64,000 nt of DNA from JAABTH01 sp964390725 (GTDB taxonomy: Bacteria > Bacillota > Dethiobacteria > DTU022). This document shows positions 61,055 through 64,000 of this stretch, piece by piece (positions within the stretch are counted from its first letter, which is position 1; each line of letters begins with the position of its first letter). The stretch is from the NCBI GenBank assembly GCA_964390725.1, contig CAYMIW010000005.1, positions 53,513 through 117,512 of the forward strand. Direction: 5' to 3'. The translations under genes were made by a program, and so were the position numbers. The notes below the pieces were generated by a model. The model searched no databases and was not told the origin of the DNA. It saw only the letters and a program-made list of their open reading frames with translations.

Positions 61055-62470
61055 CTAAACTTCTTCGCTAACTGACCCGGGCTCCCTGGCCTGACTGTTT
61101 TCAAGAGGCAGTAGTTTTTTGAATACAGGAATCATTAAAAATCCTGTTATATACATAGTTATGCCGTATATGGCTGTTGTAACAAACATGGAGCTGTAAA
61201 AATCGCCCATCAGGTCCTGAATGAGCAGGGTGATGGTTACCGCCAGGGTTGAATTGCGCAGGCCGACTTCCATAGAAATAGCCCTGGCCTGAGCGTTTAT
61301 TAACCTGAGCAGCTTACTGACCCCCAACGCCAGAAACATACCGAGGATGGACAGGGATACAACCATTACGTAAAATAGCAGGCTGTACCTCTCGGTATCG
61401 GCAAACTTTTCAGCATTAGTAATAATTCCCACACCTATAACCATTAATAAGGCGAAAACTCCCAGGGCTGAAAAGAATGGTGTTGCTTTTTTAGCAAATA
61501 TGGGCCATTTATTTCGTATAGACATTCCTATAATCAGGGGAATCAGGACCAAACCGATTATTGTCTGGACGATTAAGCCGGCGGGAACATTAATATCCGG
61601 AATGTTACTACAGAAAATAGTGAGGATTAGTGGTGTAAAAAATAGGGCCAGCACAGTGGAAATGGAGGTTAAAGATACAGACAGGGCCAGATCTCCCCTG
61701 GCGTAATAGGTCATCAGGTTAGATGTTACCCCGCCCGGGCAGGCACAGATTAACACCAGGCCGGCATAAATAAAAGGAAAACTGTGATAAAAACCGAGAG
61801 CGTAAGCCATGCCGAGTGCCAGCAGTGGCATCAGGATCCACTGCAAAATAAGCCCGATTATAATGCTTCTTGGTTGTTTAAACACGCGAATAAAGTCTTT
61901 TATGGTCAGGGTAAGCCCCATACCAAGCATAACAAAAAAGAACATGAACACAACTGAGGTTTTAAATATCCTATCCAACAACAACTGTTCGGGTTTTTCG
62001 GTAAAACGGATGAAAGTGTATTCGACATCGTCAATAGCTCCATTGATTAGTATGCCCCTGAAAACAAGTTTGTCGCCAAGAACATTATCCAAACCGGCAT
62101 AATATTCTGTTTCTCCGGTCTGTGTTAATTCAGATGATGGAGGTATTGAAACAATGTACAGTTCACCATCTAATCTTCGCACGAGGAACAAACCGTTAAA
62201 ATCGTCATCGGTTATTTGTCCTTCTGTTTCCAGGAACCTCAGGTTGCCTTCAAATTCGACAGCCTCTGCTTCACTCCAGTTCAGGTTTTGTCCTTCCCGG
62301 ATCAGCTGGTTGAAGAGTGTCAGTTCGGTGTCCCGGGCAGCCCGCGATAAATCCCTGTATAAAACTTCATCTGCCAGTACTGTAGTACTGCTCATTAAGA
62401 TTAGAACAATGATTATTCCAGATAGACAAAATTTGATCAAGCGGGAAGATAAGACTTTTTTACCCTGCAT
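61055..62470 (-). CDS. BASS-family transporter with N-terminal extracytoplasmic domain
   Basis: 471 aa from the ATG at 62470, 5 nt after GGAGGG. A signal peptide (about 12-34) leads into about 130 residues of extracytoplasmic mixed alpha/beta sequence (RDTELTLFNQLIREGQNL, a GLFLVRR strand, YAGLDN), followed by 10 membrane spans of the bile acid:Na+ symporter type, with CACPGGVTSNLMTYYARGDLALSVSLTS (about 252-279) as the family's crossover motif. The family carries bile acids, pantoate, pyruvate or other organic anions with Na+. The N-terminal addition is unusual. It is co-oriented with the enolase-superfamily gene and under the paired operator of the divergent FadR-type regulator. Confidence 0.85.
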   Translation of the reverse strand: MQGKKVLSSRLIKFCLSGIIIVLILMSSTTVLADEVLYRDLSRAARDTELTLFNQLIREGQNLNWSEAEAVEFEGNLRFLETEGQITDDDFNGLFLVRRLDGELYIVSIPPSSELTQTGETEYYAGLDNVLGDKLVFRGILINGAIDDVEYTFIRFTEKPEQLLLDRIFKTSVVFMFFFVMLGMGLTLTIKDFIRVFKQPRSIIIGLILQWILMPLLALGMAYALGFYHSFPFIYAGLVLICACPGGVTSNLMTYYARGDLALSVSLTSISTVLALFFTPLILTIFCSNIPDINVPAGLIVQTIIGLVLIPLIIGMSIRNKWPIFAKKATPFFSALGVFALLMVIGVGIITNAEKFADTERYSLLFYVMVVSLSILGMFLALGVSKLLRLINAQARAISMEVGLRNSTLAVTITLLIQDLMGDFYSSMFVTTAIYGITMYITGFLMIPVFKKLLPLENSQAREPGSVSEEV

Positions 62471-62509
62471 AATCACCCTCCTTTTTTATTCTGTCAATTT
62501 AATGTATAA

Positions 62510-62544
62510 TTGGTTATACCAAATTATATGATTGGTATAACCAA
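62510..62544. promoter_or_regulatory. Paired GntR-type operators
   Basis: TTGGTTATACCAA (62510-62522) and its inverted copy TTGGTATAACCAA (62532-62544) separated by 9 bp; each is itself a near palindrome of the TGGT-n-ACCA type of FadR-family proteins. Confidence 0.8.
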
Positions 62545-62551
62545 TTGTCAA
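62523..62551 (-). promoter_or_regulatory. Promoter of the BASS transporter gene
   Basis: TTGACA, 17 nt, TATAAT on the minus strand, with the second operator half-site filling the spacer, so a bound regulator should block polymerase. Confidence 0.8.
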
Positions 62552-62634
62552 GCAATACTAATTGCGCTTTTTATTTATAAAGCTTGTGAGCTAAGCGCAA
62601 GTATGTAAGAGATATGGAAAGAAGGTTGTAAAGA

Positions 62635-63357
62635 ATGAGTGTAGGACTTCCTGCTGTAATATTTGAAAAAATAAGAAACGATATAATCAATGAAGCATAC
62701 CCGGTTGGCAGCAAATTACCTCCGGAACGCGAGTTGGCGGTCAGGTATAAAGCAAGCCGCTTCGCCGTCCGGGAAGCAATAGCCATGCTGGCTCAGAACG
62801 GTTATGTCGAAACCCTGCCGCAGAGCGGAACATATATCAGGGATTTTTACCGGAACGGGTCGCTTGATACCCTTGTGCAGACGCTTCATGTTCGCCGTGT
62901 AATAGACCGCCAGACACTGGATTCACTGTTAAATTTCAGGTATACAACAGAAACCAGTGCCGCTGCTGATGCTGCTCAGAGGGTGACCGACAATGATTTG
63001 AAATATCTCGGTGAAAACCTGAAGAGGAAAAAGGAAAATCTTGATCAGATATTCGTTTTATCAGAATGTGATTATGATTTTCACTACAAGATAGTATCTA
63101 TTTCCGGTAATGTAATCAGCCGTCTTATATTTCAGTCTTTTAAGCCTATATACTCATTTTTTACCGAGTTTTTCTATTCTTTAGAGGGAGCGGCAGAAAC
63201 ATCTCTTGTTTTAAATTTACAACTATTCTCAGCTTTAAAAGAACGGGATCGGGAAGGTACTTTTCAGGCTATGGCAGAAATTCTTAAGTACGGGGAGAAA
63301 AAAGTATATGAAGCGATTGATGATAACGATGAGTTGATAGAAATCAGGCAGAGATAA
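62635..63357 (+). CDS. FadR-type GntR regulator (FCD domain)
   Basis: 240 aa. N-terminal winged helix-turn-helix of the GntR type (GSKLPPERELAVRYKASRFAVREAIAML, about 23-50 in total), then an all-helical FCD ligand domain with the metal/ligand triad of FadR proteins (Asp/His pattern in DYDFHYKIVSISGN). Divergent from the BASS transporter across a paired operator. It likely senses the transported organic acid or its product. ATG at 62635 follows GAAGG. Confidence 0.9.
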   Translation: MSVGLPAVIFEKIRNDIINEAYPVGSKLPPERELAVRYKASRFAVREAIAMLAQNGYVETLPQSGTYIRDFYRNGSLDTLVQTLHVRRVIDRQTLDSLLNFRYTTETSAAADAAQRVTDNDLKYLGENLKRKKENLDQIFVLSECDYDFHYKIVSISGNVISRLIFQSFKPIYSFFTEFFYSLEGAAETSLVLNLQLFSALKERDREGTFQAMAEILKYGEKKVYEAIDDNDELIEIRQR

Positions 63358-63358
63358 A

Positions 63359-63380
63359 AAGCGCCCCTGCAGGGGCGCTT
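63359..63380. terminator. Bidirectional terminator
   Basis: Perfect palindrome AAGCGCCCCTGCAGGGGCGCTT between the regulator gene and the ATPase gene that ends at 63387. Confidence 0.75.
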
Positions 63381-63386
63381 ATATAC

Positions 63387-64000
63387 TTACCAGGCCGGTT
63401 CGGCCAAACCTGCCGCGGTTCGGCGATAGGGCAGCCAGGCCAGGGCAAACATTTTAAGCATAATATCTTTCTTGAGCGGTTTAACTGTAAATGATTCAAG
63501 TTCTTCCGTGAGTGGATCCATGGCAGCTGCCAGTAAATCTGTTTCACGCTTAAATTCTTCCTCCAGCTCTTCAAGCCTCTGGCGCTGTACTTCCAGTGTT
63601 TCAGCAGCCCGTTTAATATCTTCCTGCTTGCTGATTGCTCTGCCTGCTCCCCTGGCTGCTGTAGTGGCTCTACCCAGGGTTGATGCATTGATTGCGGATT
63701 TTCCCAGGAATGAGCCAAGCAGGGTAGTGCCTACAGATATAGCTGTCTGCATTTTATGTTGTTTAGCTTGGTCTTCCTGTCTGCTGACAGCCTGTTCTGC
63801 TTTGCGGACCCGTTCTTCCATGGTCGTGATCCGGGAGTTATATTTCTGGCGCAGTTTATCCATTGCTGCGTCACGTTCTTCCCGGGCGTTCTGCTGAAGG
63901 CGAACTCTAAAATCTCTTTCCGATTCGCCCGGTTCCGAAACCTGTTTAAACTGCTTGCTCTGCATTAGCTCGAGTACTTCATTTCTGTAAAGCCAGTCAA
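63387..64000 (-). CDS. HerA-like ATP-binding protein, C-terminal part
   Basis: The last 204 or so codons of a gene that continues beyond the right edge; the frame stays open to the window end (DWLYRNEVLELMQS at the edge). The visible part is the characteristic C-terminus of a HerA-like family: PGESERDFRVRLQQ, a helical bundle with basic heptads (KLRQKYNSRITTMEERVRKAEQ in total), a small Gly/Ala-rich TLLGSFLG stretch and a final AWLPYR. Such proteins have an N-terminal FtsK/HerA-type ATPase and are often annotated DUF853 or ATP-binding; function unknown. An internal ATG at 63965 is not the real start. Confidence 0.75.
   Translation of the reverse strand, partial: DWLYRNEVLELMQSKQFKQVSEPGESERDFRVRLQQNAREERDAAMDKLRQKYNSRITTMEERVRKAEQAVSRQEDQAKQHKMQTAISVGTTLLGSFLGKSAINASTLGRATTAARGAGRAISKQEDIKRAAETLEVQRQRLEELEEEFKRETDLLAAAMDPLTEELESFTVKPLKKDIMLKMFALAWLPYRRTAAGLAEPAW

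Overview
The window reads as a chromosomal segment of an anaerobic, Clostridia-like member of the Firmicutes (Bacillota). The reasons are strong AGGAGG-type ribosome binding sites, frequent TTG and GTG starts, near-consensus sigma-A promoters (TTGACA, 17-18 nt, TATAAT), GEMM-I c-di-GMP riboswitches, many lipoproteins, and family content such as adenine deaminase, lone arginine deiminase, class II FBPase, YfcC, LarA and a Mo/W uptake operon. I see no rRNA, tRNA, CRISPR array, prophage or plasmid functions. Mobile DNA is limited to one decayed transposase at 15.4-15.7 kb.

Layout. 0-2.4 kb: the 5' part of a NitT/TauT-type binding lipoprotein and a DEAD-box RNA helicase. 2.4-15.3 kb: a minus-strand catabolic block headed by a LacI-type regulator with a perfect cre-like operator. 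It contains a decayed MDR dehydrogenase, a GH38-like protein, an RraA-like aldolase, a LarA-family racemase/epimerase, an IlvD/EDD dehydratase, an SDR-type sugar dehydrogenase/epimerase, a UlaG-like metallo-hydrolase, an Nramp-related transporter and a GPH symporter. Together these look like a non-phosphorylated sugar/sugar-acid pathway: uptake, oxidation, lactone opening, C2 epimerisation, dehydration, aldol cleavage. 15.4-16.1 kb: transposase remnant. 16-28 kb: arginine deiminase, GlpX, threonine dehydratase-like enzyme, a mini-ferredoxin, a duplicated-domain lipoprotein next to ApbE, a DUF6935-like protein, an HDOD protein, a membrane protein, adenine deaminase and a CDP-alcohol phosphatidyltransferase. 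28-35 kb: a YfcC carrier and an MMPL/RND export operon with its own TetR regulator and operator.

34.9-39.2 kb: a molybdate/tungstate operon (molybdopterin-binding protein, ABC binding protein, ATPase, permease, Fe-S protein) with a leader palindrome very like a ModE operator. 39.2-45.5 kb: GlpD behind a shattered FGGY kinase, a two-domain class II aldolase, a nitrilase-family hydrolase and a class II photolyase. 45.6-47.1 kb: two tandem c-di-GMP-I riboswitches and a terminator/SD-sequestering hairpin in front of an exported transglutaminase-like protein; a PAS-PAS-GGDEF cyclase lies 8 kb downstream. 47.3-55.3 kb: LOG protein, a 57-aa coiled-coil protein, fused trehalose-6-P synthase/phosphatase, WYL regulator, TypA/BipA and the GGDEF protein. 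55.4-64 kb: a TetR-SCP2-M24 peptidase operon, a DUF432-MscS pair, an enolase-superfamily enzyme, a BASS transporter with an extracytoplasmic domain divergent from a FadR-type regulator with a paired operator, and the 3' end of a HerA-like ATPase.

Three degraded genes (UspA tail, FGGY kinase, transposase) and one internally deleted dehydrogenase show ongoing gene decay. Start codons were chosen from ribosome binding sites where these disagree with the longest reading frame.
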